From assembly GCF_016863315.1 (NCBI RefSeq), contig NZ_BOOQ01000002.1, forward strand, positions 434,001 to 498,000: a stretch of DNA of 64,000 nt. Reading direction: 5' to 3'. Origin of the DNA: Planotetraspora silvatica (GTDB taxonomy: Bacteria; Actinomycetota; Actinomycetes; Streptosporangiales; Streptosporangiaceae). This document shows positions 21,941 through 30,715 of this stretch, in pieces. The notes under the pieces are model-generated. The model had not been told where the DNA came from. It saw only the letters and a program-made list of their open reading frames with translations, and searched no databases. Made by a program: the position numbers and the translations under genes. The first letter of the stretch is position 1. Each line of letters begins with the position of its first letter.

Positions 21941-22754
21941 GAAGAGCGGGCGGAAATCCTCGAGTGTCGACAAGGCCTTCGAGCTCATCAATGCCGTGTC
22001 GGAAGCCGGCCAGGCCGGCGTCTCGCTGGGTGAGCTCGCGGGCCAGGCCGGCATCGCGGTCAGCACGGCGCACCGGTACGTGACGTCGCTGCTCGAGCTG
22101 GGCGTGCTCGACCGCGACGCGGCGGGCTCGTACCACCTGGGCGTCACTCTGATCACGCTGGCCGGTCAGTATCTCGAGGAGGACGGCCTGCGCGCGGCGG
22201 CCCGGCCGTACCTGGTCGAGCTGGTCGAGCTGAGCGGCGAGACCGTCCATCTGGGCGTGCCGGTCGGCAACCAGATCGTCTACGTCGACAAGGTCGAGAG
22301 CGCCAAGTCGGTCCGGCTGGTCTCCCGGATCGGCAGCCGGTCCCCCCTGCACTGCACCGCGATGGGCAAGGCCGTCCTCTCGCTGGACGACCGGCGGGCC
22401 GAGGAGATCCTGGTCGGCCCACTGGACCGGCGCACCCCGAAAACGCTCACGGGCGACGCGCTGCTCGCCGAGCTCCGCGTCGTGCGCGACCGCGGCTACG
22501 CGATCGACGACGAGGAGAACGAGGAGGGCGTGCGCTGCGTGGGGCTGCCCATCATGAACGCCTCTGGCCAGCCCGTCGGCGCCTTCAGCGTCTCCGCGCC
22601 CGCCAACCGGTTCAGCCTCGACGACTGCCACCGCCTGGCGCCGACCGCGCTCGCCATGGCCGCCGACATCAGCCGCCGGATCGGTTACGTGATCCCCCGG
22701 CGCGCCCGAGCAGACGCCAGAACACCCAACGGACGAGACAGCACACTCATCTGA
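21939..22754 (+). CDS. IclR-family regulator of the adjacent sugar-transport operon
   Basis: This is a 271-residue IclR protein with a winged HTH (VSLGELAGQAGIAVSTAHRY, residues about 27-46) and an effector domain with LHCTAMGKAVLSL and the EENEEGVRCVGLPI segment. It is the first gene of a co-directional run: aldehyde dehydrogenase 13 bp downstream, then ABC ATPase, permease and binding protein. The start codon sits inside a perfect palindrome, and there is no convincing ribosome site before it. Autoregulation and induction by the transported sugar or its breakdown product are inferred. Confidence 0.9.
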   Translation: MKSGRKSSSVDKAFELINAVSEAGQAGVSLGELAGQAGIAVSTAHRYVTSLLELGVLDRDAAGSYHLGVTLITLAGQYLEEDGLRAAARPYLVELVELSGETVHLGVPVGNQIVYVDKVESAKSVRLVSRIGSRSPLHCTAMGKAVLSLDDRRAEEILVGPLDRRTPKTLTGDALLAELRVVRDRGYAIDDEENEEGVRCVGLPIMNASGQPVGAFSVSAPANRFSLDDCHRLAPTALAMAADISRRIGYVIPRRARADARTPNGRDSTLI

Positions 22755-22767
22755 GGAGTCGACCAGG

Positions 22768-24177
22768 ATGTCCCAATCGTCAGCGGGGCCGGCCATGACC
22801 GTCCGCAATCCCGGCACGGGAAGAGCACTCGGGGAAGTGGAGGCCATGACCCCGGAGGCGGTGGCCAGGATCGTCGACGACGCCCAGGAGGGGCAGCGTT
22901 CGATGGCCGCCATGCCCGCCCACCAGCGGGCCGGCCTCTTGCGCCGGGTGGCCGACCTGATCGAGGCCGAGCAGGAGGGCCTCGCCACGTTGCTCGCCGA
23001 GGAGAACGGCAAGCCGGTGCAGCAGACGAGGGGCGAGGTCGAGGCCGCGATCCGGATCTTCCGGGGATACGCGGGAGAGGCCACCCGGCTGTTCGGCCGC
23101 CAGATCCCGCTCGACGCCGTGCCGGGCCTGGAACGCCACTTGGCGGTGACCATGCGGGAGCCGCTGGGCGTCGTGGCGGCGCTCGTGCCGTTCAACTACC
23201 CCGTCGAGCTCTACGCGCACAAGGCGGCCGCGGCGCTCGCGGCCGGGAACGCCGTCGTCGTCCAGCCCCCCGCGCACTGCCCGCTCGCGCTGATCCGGGT
23301 GGCCGAGCTCGTGGAGCAGGCGGGCGCGCCTCCCTACGCCCACCAGCTCGCCACCGGCCGGGTGGAGGTGTCCCAGACTCTGGCGGAGCTGCCCGGCATC
23401 GCGGCGGTGAGCCTCACCGGCAGCACCAACGCCGGCCGCGAGATCGCCCGCAGGGCGGCGGGCACGCTGAAGAAGGTCCTCCTCGAACTCGGCGGCAACG
23501 ACGCGCTCATCGTCTGCGACGACGCCGACGTCGACGAGGCCGCCCAGGCGGTGGTGCTCGGCCGGCTCGCCCGCGGCAACGGCCAGATCTGCTGCGCGGT
23601 CAAGCGGGTCTACGCGCAGGACGGCGTGCACGACGCCTTCGTCGCCTCTCTGCTCGCGCAGACGGCGAAGCTCACGGTGGGAGACCAGTTGCTGGAGTCG
23701 ACCGACGTCGGTCCCCTGATCACCGAGGAGGCGGCCGAGCGCGTGGAGGCCGCCGTGGGCAGGCTCGTCGAGGACGGCGCCCGTCTGGTCGCGGGAGGTG
23801 CTAGACGCGGGGCGTTCGTCAACCCCTCCGTGCTGGTGGACGTCCCGGCGGCCAGCCCGGCGTTCGCCGAGGAGATCTTCGGCCCGGTCGCGCCGGTCGC
23901 CAGGTTCGGCGACCCCGCCGAGGCGGTGCGGATGGCCAACGAGTCGCCGTACGGCCTGCACGCCGCGGTGTTCACGCGGGACGTCTCCCGGGCGTTCACC
24001 CTGGCCAGGCATCTCGACGTCGGCGGCGTGGTCATCAACGGCTCGACCGCGCTGCGCGCGGAGAACCTGCCGTTCGGCGGCACCAAGGACACCGGGGGTT
24101 ACCGCGAGGGCCTGCACGAGACGGTCCTCGACTTCACCCGCCAGAAGACGGTGCTCGTGATGGAGGCGTTCGGATGA
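22768..24177 (+). CDS. NAD(P)-dependent aldehyde dehydrogenase
   Basis: This is a 469-residue ALDH-superfamily enzyme oxidising an aldehyde to its acid. It shows FNYPVELYAHKAAAALAAGN in the cofactor region, SLTGSTNAGREI, the general-base glutamate in LLELGGND, the catalytic cysteine in NGQICCAVKRV, and the C-terminal EEIFGPVAPV. Lactaldehyde or succinate-semialdehyde-type substrates are possible; the context of sugar uptake and a nearby L-fuconate dehydratase makes lactaldehyde attractive but unproven. It starts 13 bp after the IclR stop with GAGGAG upstream and overlaps the ABC ATPase gene by ATGA. Confidence 0.9.
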   Translation: MSQSSAGPAMTVRNPGTGRALGEVEAMTPEAVARIVDDAQEGQRSMAAMPAHQRAGLLRRVADLIEAEQEGLATLLAEENGKPVQQTRGEVEAAIRIFRGYAGEATRLFGRQIPLDAVPGLERHLAVTMREPLGVVAALVPFNYPVELYAHKAAAALAAGNAVVVQPPAHCPLALIRVAELVEQAGAPPYAHQLATGRVEVSQTLAELPGIAAVSLTGSTNAGREIARRAAGTLKKVLLELGGNDALIVCDDADVDEAAQAVVLGRLARGNGQICCAVKRVYAQDGVHDAFVASLLAQTAKLTVGDQLLESTDVGPLITEEAAERVEAAVGRLVEDGARLVAGGARRGAFVNPSVLVDVPAASPAFAEEIFGPVAPVARFGDPAEAVRMANESPYGLHAAVFTRDVSRAFTLARHLDVGGVVINGSTALRAENLPFGGTKDTGGYREGLHETVLDFTRQKTVLVMEAFG

Positions 24178-25661
24178 CCCTCGAGCTCCGCGGCGTGCGC
24201 AAGGACTACGGCGGCGTCGAGGTGCTGCACGGGGTCGACCTCGTGGGGCGTCCCGGTGAGGTGCTCGCCGTGGTCGGCGCGAACGGAGCCGGCAAGTCCA
24301 CCCTCATCAAGATCCTTTCCGGGGCGCAGTCCATGAGCGCCGGCGAGATGCGGATCGACGGCGAGGCGGCGGAGTTCCGGTCTCCGCACGACGCGCACGC
24401 GCGCGGCATCCGCACCGTCTACCAGGAGCTCTCCATCGTCCCCGGCCTCTCGGTCACCGAGAACCTGCTGATGGGGAACTTCCCGAAGCGGCGGGGGCTC
24501 ATCGACTGGGCGGCCGCGCACGCCCGCGCGAGGGAACTGCTGGAGAGCATCGGTTTCGGCGCGATCGACCCGCGCACCCTCGCGGGCCGGTTGTCGGTGG
24601 CCAGGCAGCAGATGGTGGAGATCGCGAAGGCGCTGGTCAGCGAGCCCAGGGTGCTGGTGCTCGACGAGCCCTCCGCCGTCCTCGCGGGAAGCGACCTCGA
24701 GTCGCTGTTCGCGCTCGTCCGGCGGCTCCGCGAGCGTGGAGTGCTCGTGATCTACGTCTCCCACCGGCTGGCCGAGGTGATGGAGCTGGCCACGTCCATC
24801 GTCGTCGTCAAGGACGGCCGCGTGATCGCGACGACCGAGCCCGCGCGGACCAGCGAGAGCGAGCTCATCGGTCTCATGGCGGGGCGGCGTCTGGAGCAGA
24901 TCTACCCCGACCGACGCGCCGAGCCGGGCGAGGTGAGGCTGAGCGTCCACGGTCTCACCCGCCGGGGCGAGTTCGAGGACGTCTCCTTCGCCCTGCGCGC
25001 CGGGGAGATCGTGGGATTGTTCGGCCTGGTCGGCTCCGGCCGCAGCGAGCTGGCCAGGTGCGTGTTCGGCGCCGAGCCCGCGACGTCCGGGCAGGTCAAG
25101 GTCGCGGGTGGAGACGTGCGGTTCCGCGCGCCGTCCGACGCGATCGCGGCCGGGCTCGCGCTGGTGACCGAGGACCGCAAGCGCACGGGCCTGGTCGGCG
25201 GCATGAGCGTGCTGGACAACATCGGCCTCACCACGATGTACGGCATGCGGCGCGGCCCGCTGATCGACGCCGCGCGGCGGCGCGAGCGGGTCGGGGAGAT
25301 GATCGATCGGCTGAGCATCCAGCCGGCCCACTGCGCCTCGATGCGCGTCGTCAACCTCAGCGGCGGCAACCAGCAGAAGGCCGTCCTGGCCAAGTGGCTG
25401 CTGGCCGAGCCGCGGGTGCTCATCCTCGACGAGCCGACGCGGGGCGTGGACATGTCGACGCGGATCGCGATCTACCGCATGATCGACGATCTCGCCCGCG
25501 ACGGCCTCGCCGTCCTGCTCATCTCCTCCGACCTCACCGAGGTGCTGGGCGCCACCGACCGGATCCTCGTGATGAACCAGGGCCGCGTCACCGGCGAGCT
25601 GCGCTCGGACCGGACCACCGAGGACGAGATCCTCGCGCACGCGATTGGACAGGCCGCATGA
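24174..25661 (+). CDS. Sugar ABC transporter ATP-binding protein (RbsA/XylG type)
   Basis: This is a 495-residue cytoplasmic protein with two fused ABC domains, as in ribose- and xylose-type importers. Domain 1 has Walker A GANGAGKSTLIKIL and Walker B VLVLDEPSAVL, with a divergent signature LSVARQQMVEI. Domain 2 has the usual degenerate P-loop GLVGSGRSELARCVFG, a proper signature LSGGNQQKAVLAKWL and VLILDEPTRGVDM. It is translationally coupled at both ends (ATGA overlaps with the aldehyde dehydrogenase and the permease). The substrate is unknown but probably a monosaccharide. Confidence 0.93.
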   Translation: MTLELRGVRKDYGGVEVLHGVDLVGRPGEVLAVVGANGAGKSTLIKILSGAQSMSAGEMRIDGEAAEFRSPHDAHARGIRTVYQELSIVPGLSVTENLLMGNFPKRRGLIDWAAAHARARELLESIGFGAIDPRTLAGRLSVARQQMVEIAKALVSEPRVLVLDEPSAVLAGSDLESLFALVRRLRERGVLVIYVSHRLAEVMELATSIVVVKDGRVIATTEPARTSESELIGLMAGRRLEQIYPDRRAEPGEVRLSVHGLTRRGEFEDVSFALRAGEIVGLFGLVGSGRSELARCVFGAEPATSGQVKVAGGDVRFRAPSDAIAAGLALVTEDRKRTGLVGGMSVLDNIGLTTMYGMRRGPLIDAARRRERVGEMIDRLSIQPAHCASMRVVNLSGGNQQKAVLAKWLLAEPRVLILDEPTRGVDMSTRIAIYRMIDDLARDGLAVLLISSDLTEVLGATDRILVMNQGRVTGELRSDRTTEDEILAHAIGQAA

Positions 25662-26656
25662 CCGGGCAGCTCACCGAGCCGGCGCCGACCACGACCGATC
25701 CCCGGGGCCGCAGGGTCCCCCGATTGGTGGTGGGCGGACGGGACGTCACGATGGCGGCGGCGTTCATCACGCTCATCGCCGTGCTCGTCCTGGTGGCGGC
25801 GCTCACCGCCGACACCTTCCTCACCCCGACCAACCTCACCAACCTGCTCAAGCAGATGGTCACCACCGGCCTGCTGTCGTTCGGCATGCTCGTCGTCATC
25901 CTCACCGGCGGCATCGACCTGTCGGTGGGCTCGATCGTGGCGTTCTCCGGCATCGTCACCGCCGGCCTCGTCTCCGGCCTGCCGATCCCGGTGGCCATGG
26001 CGGTGGGCGTCGTGTCCGGCATCGGCTTCGGCCTGGTCAACGGCGCGCTGATCGCCAGGTTCGAGCTGGCGCCGTTCGTCGTCACGCTGGCCGCGCTGAC
26101 CACGATCCGGGGGCTCGCCTTCGTCTACTCCGAGGTGCCCATCGCGCCCGAGGACCCGGGGTTCTTCACGCTCGGATCGGCGACGCTGGGGCCCGTTCCG
26201 GTGAGCACGCTCATCATGCTGGCCGTCTTCCTGGTCGGGGGCGTCTTCCTGACCCGCACTCCCCCGGGCCGCTCCATCGTGGCGATCGGCGGCAACGCCG
26301 AGACCGTACGGCTCGCCGGCATCAACGTGCGCAGGCACGTGGTGCTGGCCTACACCATCAGCGGCGCGTGCGCCGGGCTCGCGGGCGTGGTCCTGGCGAG
26401 CCGGGTGGGCATCGCCCAGCCGAGCGTCGGGGTGGCGTTCGAGCTCGACGCGATCGCCGCCTGCGTCATCGGCGGCGCGAGCCTGGCGGGCGGACGCGGC
26501 TCGGTGCGCGCCACGTTCGGCGGCGTGCTCGTCCTCGTCCTGATCAACAACCTGCTCAACCTGTACGGCGTGCAGAGCTTCTGGCAACAGGTGCTCAAGG
26601 GACTGATCATCATCGCCGTCATCCTTGTCCAGCGCACCAACCGGGTGCGCTCCTGA
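25658..26656 (+). CDS. Sugar ABC transporter permease (RbsC type)
   Basis: This is a 332-residue inner-membrane permease of the ribose/xylose/arabinose branch, with about eight to ten hydrophobic segments. Characteristic motifs are LTGGIDLSVGSIVAFSGIV, FNG-like GLVNGALIARFELAPFVVTL, GGNAETVRLAGINV and the C-terminal CVIGGASLAGGRGSV. It should form a homodimeric channel with the coupled RbsA-type ATPase and the downstream lipoprotein. The ATG at 25658 overlaps the ATPase stop by 4 bp; an upstream frame extension into the ATPase gene is spurious. Confidence 0.93.
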   Translation: MTGQLTEPAPTTTDPRGRRVPRLVVGGRDVTMAAAFITLIAVLVLVAALTADTFLTPTNLTNLLKQMVTTGLLSFGMLVVILTGGIDLSVGSIVAFSGIVTAGLVSGLPIPVAMAVGVVSGIGFGLVNGALIARFELAPFVVTLAALTTIRGLAFVYSEVPIAPEDPGFFTLGSATLGPVPVSTLIMLAVFLVGGVFLTRTPPGRSIVAIGGNAETVRLAGINVRRHVVLAYTISGACAGLAGVVLASRVGIAQPSVGVAFELDAIAACVIGGASLAGGRGSVRATFGGVLVLVLINNLLNLYGVQSFWQQVLKGLIIIAVILVQRTNRVRS

Positions 26657-26684
26657 TAAGTCACCACCAATGGGAGGCCCCTAC

Positions 26685-27662
26685 ATGAATGGGAAGAAAC
26701 TCAGCGGTCTACTGGTCGCCGGCGTCCTCGCCGCCGGGCTGGCCGGCTGCTCATCCGGGTCGGACGACACCGCCACGGCGGGCGGCGACGGCTCCTACAC
26801 GATCGGCGTGGCCAACTTCACGCTGGGCGGGCCCTACTTCAGCGGCATGGACAAGGCGATCGCCGCGGAGGCCAAGAAGAAGGGCAAGATCGAGGTCATC
26901 AGCACCGACGCCAACGGGGACGCGGCCAAGCTCGCCTCCAACGTCGAGGACCTGCTGAGCAAGAACGTCGACGCGGTGATCATCTCCGGCGGCCCGCTGG
27001 AGTCGGCGCCCGCGGCGCTCAACGCGATCAAGACGGCGGGCAAGCCGGTGGTCCTGGTGGACCGCAAGTTCCAGACCGGCGAGTACACGAGCTGGATCGG
27101 CCCGGACAACGAGGCGATCGGACGGCAGAACGGGGAGTTCCTGGCGCAGAAACTGCCCGACGGAGGCAAGGTCGCCATCATCAAGGGCGGCCCCGCCGAC
27201 AACAGCATCGGCCTGGCCCGCACGAACGGCGTCAAGTCGGTGCTCCAGAGCAAGACGGGCATCACCCTGGTCGAGGCCCCCGACTTCGGCAACTGGGGAT
27301 CCGACGGCGGGCTGACCGTGATGGAGAGCCTGCTGGCGACCGACTCCGACCTGAAGGCCGTGTTCTGCGAGAACGACGCGATGTGCCTGGGCGCCCAGCG
27401 CGCGATCGCGGACGCCGGCAAGTCGGACCAGATCATCATCGCCGGCGTGGACGGGCAGGCCGAGGCGCTCAAGGCGATCCTCGACGGCACCAACTACCTC
27501 GTGACCGGCCTCAACGACGCCGACGTCATCGGCGCGATGGGACTCGACCGCGCGGTCGAGATCCTCGGCGGCGCCCAGGTCGAGAAGGACACCGTGGTGC
27601 CCTCCCCGATGATCACCAAGGAGAACGCGGCCAAGTACCAGAACCCCGACGGAAGTTTCTGA
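26685..27662 (+). CDS. Sugar ABC transporter substrate-binding lipoprotein
   Basis: This is a 325-residue periplasmic-binding-protein type I lipoprotein of the RbsB class. The signal peptide MNGKKLSGLLVAGVLAAGLA ends at a lipobox cysteine (LAGC). The mature protein begins YTIGVANFTLGGPYFSGMD and shows ISGGPLESAPAALNAIKTAG and IAGVDGQAEALKAI, the usual ligand-hinge segments. GGGAGG lies eight bases before the ATG. It completes the IclR-aldehyde dehydrogenase-ATPase-permease-binding protein operon; a hairpin terminator follows. Confidence 0.93.
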   Translation: MNGKKLSGLLVAGVLAAGLAGCSSGSDDTATAGGDGSYTIGVANFTLGGPYFSGMDKAIAAEAKKKGKIEVISTDANGDAAKLASNVEDLLSKNVDAVIISGGPLESAPAALNAIKTAGKPVVLVDRKFQTGEYTSWIGPDNEAIGRQNGEFLAQKLPDGGKVAIIKGGPADNSIGLARTNGVKSVLQSKTGITLVEAPDFGNWGSDGGLTVMESLLATDSDLKAVFCENDAMCLGAQRAIADAGKSDQIIIAGVDGQAEALKAILDGTNYLVTGLNDADVIGAMGLDRAVEILGGAQVEKDTVVPSPMITKENAAKYQNPDGSF

Positions 27663-27680
27663 CGATCAGCCCGCGGTCAG

Positions 27681-27702
27681 GTGGCGTGCGGCGACGCCAC
27701 CC
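27681..27702 (+). terminator. Hairpin after the binding-protein gene
   Basis: GGTGGCGT (27681-27688) and ACGCCACC (27695-27702) form a perfect 8-bp stem with a 6-base loop, 18 bases after the stop. It probably ends the sugar-transport operon or separates it from the secreted-protein gene downstream. Confidence 0.6.
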
Positions 27703-27768
27703 CCGACCGGCCACACGACGCCTCCGGCGTCACGCAGGAGCGACGCTCCCCGACCGAAGGGCAGCACC

Positions 27769-29595
27769 ATGCGAAGGAAAGCCAGGAGGGTCGTGCGCGC
27801 GACGACCTTCGCCGCGATCGCCTCCACCGTCATCAGCCTCGCGACGTTCGCCGCGGGCGTCCCCGCCTCGGCCGACGACCCCACCCGCCCGGGATGGACC
27901 CTCCTCTACTCGGAGGACTTCTCCGCACCGCTCACCGGCGCGAACGCCCCGTGGGTCAAGGAGACCTACAGCCAGCCGTTCGACACGATCATGGACGACT
28001 CGGGGCTGTGGTACCAGAACGACTACGGCCCGGCGTGGAACACCGCCTTCAACTCCTTCGCGACCTACCGCAAGGAGTTCACCGTCGGCCAGAACGGCTG
28101 GCTGACGGCCTCGTTGTCGGCCCGCGACTTCAACAAGGACGGCGTGCTCGAATCACCGCCGTCGATCACCACCCAGGCACTGGGGTCCGAACACGTCGCG
28201 GTGCTCAACGTGCCGGAGTCCACCGGCGGCGCCATCTTCCGGCCCACCAACAAGCTGCCCGAGCAGTACCGCATCGAGTACAAGCTCAAGACCCTCGACT
28301 TCGGCGGCAAGCGCAACGGCACCATCAACTACGGCGGCCGGGTCAACGGGTACTCCACCGCAGGCTGCAAGACCCAGCATCCCTGGGGTGAGGGCTCGCG
28401 GTCACCCGGCTGGACCGGCGACGCGTCCGTGCCCTACTGCGAATGGCAGAACGTCAGGGAGGGGAACTACGGCTACAACGGCTACCACTTCCTGTCGATC
28501 GTCGACTTCGCCAACCCCGCGCCGCGGAACAACCACTTCTGGCACTACCACCGCAAGGTGCTGATGGACGCCTTCTCCCAGCACCCCGACCGGGTGGGGA
28601 CCGGCACCGGCGGCCGGGTCTGCAACTCGGCGAACAACACGTACTACAACTACCGCGACAGCAGCTTCAACACGGTCAACATGTGGATCAGCGGGCTGCC
28701 CAACTGGACCCCCGGCCCCGGCGGCCTGGCCGGCAACTCCCAGTGGTTCATGACGAGCTGCTCGGGCGGCGTCGCCGAGCAGCAACTGTCGTCGGCCGCC
28801 GAGCTGCAGCCCGAGCTCATGCCGAACCAGTTCTACACGTTCGCGATCGAGCGGGACGCCACCGGCTACACGCTGGAGGCCAGCGGGAACTTCGCCCGCG
28901 CGGGGCAGAAGACGTTGCGCTTCCACCGGAACTTCATCGTCGGCAACGACCCGATCTGGCACTACAACGTCAAGCCGGGCGAGTACGACGGCAGGTACAA
29001 CGCGAGCCTGGTGCAGAACGACGCCCACGGCGGCACGACGTGGCCGAACCAGTGGCCGGCCGGGTCGCAGTACCCCGACTACTTCGTCATCGGCGACCTG
29101 TACACCAACGTCTACGAGGGCAGCGCGAGCCTGACCGACATCCGGCTCTACGTCCCCCAGCAGGCGAGCACCACGAACCTCGCGCTGAACAGGCCCGCCA
29201 CCGCGGACAGCCAGTGCGCGGCCGCCGAGAGCCCGGCCAAGGCGGTCAACGGCAGCTGGACGGGCGGCACGTCCGACAAGTGGTGCTCGCTGGGCACGAG
29301 CAAGTGGCTGCGGGTCGACCTGCAGTCCACCACCAAGGTGGGGCGGCTGGTCGTGCGCCACTCGGGTGCGGGCGGTGAGAAGACGAGCTGGAACACCCGC
29401 GACTTCGACCTCCAGACCAGTGTCAACGGCACGACCTGGACGACGGTGGCGACGGTGCGCGGCAACACCTCGAATGTCACCACCCACACGTTCACTCCGC
29501 TCGACGCCCGGTACGTGCGGGTCAACGTGATCACACCGACCAGCGACTCCGACAAGGCCGCCCGGATCTTCGAACTGGAGGCCTACGCCTCCTGA
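27769..29595 (+). CDS. Secreted protein with C-terminal F5/8 type C (discoidin) domain
   Basis: This is a 608-residue exported protein. An N-terminal Arg-rich signal peptide ends near ASA (residue about 35). The central region (about 40-460) is rich in Trp, Tyr and Asn, with blocks such as GWTLLYSEDFSAPLTGA and HFWHYHRKVLMDAF; it has the look of a beta-sandwich carbohydrate-active domain, but I cannot name the family. The last about 145 residues (from NLALNRPATADSQCAAAESP) form a discoidin/CBM32-like domain that would bind glycans. It follows the sugar importer on the same strand, suggesting it releases or binds the sugar taken up. GAAGGGCAGC precedes the ATG. Confidence 0.8.
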   Translation: MRRKARRVVRATTFAAIASTVISLATFAAGVPASADDPTRPGWTLLYSEDFSAPLTGANAPWVKETYSQPFDTIMDDSGLWYQNDYGPAWNTAFNSFATYRKEFTVGQNGWLTASLSARDFNKDGVLESPPSITTQALGSEHVAVLNVPESTGGAIFRPTNKLPEQYRIEYKLKTLDFGGKRNGTINYGGRVNGYSTAGCKTQHPWGEGSRSPGWTGDASVPYCEWQNVREGNYGYNGYHFLSIVDFANPAPRNNHFWHYHRKVLMDAFSQHPDRVGTGTGGRVCNSANNTYYNYRDSSFNTVNMWISGLPNWTPGPGGLAGNSQWFMTSCSGGVAEQQLSSAAELQPELMPNQFYTFAIERDATGYTLEASGNFARAGQKTLRFHRNFIVGNDPIWHYNVKPGEYDGRYNASLVQNDAHGGTTWPNQWPAGSQYPDYFVIGDLYTNVYEGSASLTDIRLYVPQQASTTNLALNRPATADSQCAAAESPAKAVNGSWTGGTSDKWCSLGTSKWLRVDLQSTTKVGRLVVRHSGAGGEKTSWNTRDFDLQTSVNGTTWTTVATVRGNTSNVTTHTFTPLDARYVRVNVITPTSDSDKAARIFELEAYAS

Positions 29596-29615
29596 CGGCC
29601 GTACGGCGCATGAGA

Positions 29616-29646
29616 AAGGGCACCGGCGCATCGCACCGGTGCCCTT
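29616..29646. terminator. Bidirectional hairpin terminator
   Basis: AAGGGCACCGG (29616-29626) and CCGGTGCCCTT (29636-29646) form a perfect 11-bp stem with a 9-base loop between the secreted-protein stop and the convergent permease gene. A short A-run on one side and TT on the other make it a good two-way terminator. Confidence 0.75.
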
Positions 29647-29701
29647 CCTCATGTCCTCCAGCGGCGGCCGCACGTCCTCCGGAGCCCGTACGGCCGGCCG
29701 T

Positions 29702-30715
29702 TCAATCTTGCGCCTTGCCTCCGGCAAGCCGGCTGATCATGAGAGCGACCAGGATGATGGCGCCGTAGACGAGGTTCCTCCACTCGCCGGGGACACCCTT
29801 GAGGGTCAGGATGTTCTCGACCAGGCCGATGACGAGGACACCGGTGAGGGCGCCGAGGATGGTGCCCTTGCCGCCGTCCATGCTGACTCCGCCGATGACG
29901 GCGGCGGCGAAGACCATGAAGATCCAGCCGTCGCCCTGGTTGGCGCTGATGCCGCCGAGCCTGCCGGTCTCCAGCATTCCCGCCACCGCCGCGAGGGTGC
30001 CGGAGATCACGAAGACCACCCAGGTCACCCGCTCGACCCGGATGCCCGCCGCCCGTGCCGCGTCGGCGTTGCCGCCGATGGCGTACAGCGCCCGGCCGGT
30101 GCGGAAGAAGCGGAGCACGACGATGCCGGCCGCGAACAGCACCGCGGTGATCCAGATGGCCGCGGGGATGCCCAGCCAGGTGGCGCTGCCGAGGTAGAGG
30201 AACGACGGGGGCAGGGCGAACAGGCTCTTGCCTCCGGTGATGCCGGTCTGGAGGCCGCGGACGACGATCAGCATCGCCAGCGTGACGATGAACGCCGACA
30301 ACTGGAAACGCAGAATCAGGAAGCCGTTGAACGCGCCGACCGCGGCCCCGATCAGCAGGCACAGCGGGATCGCCAGCGCGACGGGCACCCCCAGGCCGAA
30401 GCCGCCCGCCGACGTCGGGATGACCAGCATCACCGCGAGGGCCGGGGCCAGGCCGACGGTCGACTCCAGCGAGAGGTCGAACTTGCCCGCGATGAGGACC
30501 AGCGCCTCGGCGAGCACGACCAGCGCGAGCGCCGACTGCTGCTGGAGCACGTTGGTCAGGTTGCCCGTGGTCATGAAGACCGGATCGGCGAAGGAGCCGA
30601 CGATCAGCAGCAAGATGATAACCGGGACCAGCGTGAGGTCCCTGAACCTGCCGAGCTTCAGACCCGTCCCGCGTGACCTGACGGCCAGGGAGTCGGGCAC
30701 GGCCGATTCGGTCAT
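29702..30715 (-). CDS. Sugar ABC transporter permease (RbsC type), second system
   Basis: This is a 337-residue integral membrane permease with the branch motifs LVLIAGKFDLSLESTVGLAP, FNGFLILRFQLSAFIVTLAM, GGNADAARAAGIRVERV and AVIGGVSMDGGKGTILGA. It forms the channel of a second ribose-type importer, coupled by an ATGA overlap to the ATPase gene upstream. It differs clearly from the permease at 25658, so the two systems are not a recent duplication. It is the last gene of the L-fuconate dehydratase operon. Confidence 0.92.
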   Translation of the reverse strand: MTESAVPDSLAVRSRGTGLKLGRFRDLTLVPVIILLLIVGSFADPVFMTTGNLTNVLQQQSALALVVLAEALVLIAGKFDLSLESTVGLAPALAVMLVIPTSAGGFGLGVPVALAIPLCLLIGAAVGAFNGFLILRFQLSAFIVTLAMLIVVRGLQTGITGGKSLFALPPSFLYLGSATWLGIPAAIWITAVLFAAGIVVLRFFRTGRALYAIGGNADAARAAGIRVERVTWVVFVISGTLAAVAGMLETGRLGGISANQGDGWIFMVFAAAVIGGVSMDGGKGTILGALTGVLVIGLVENILTLKGVPGEWRNLVYGAIILVALMISRLAGGKAQD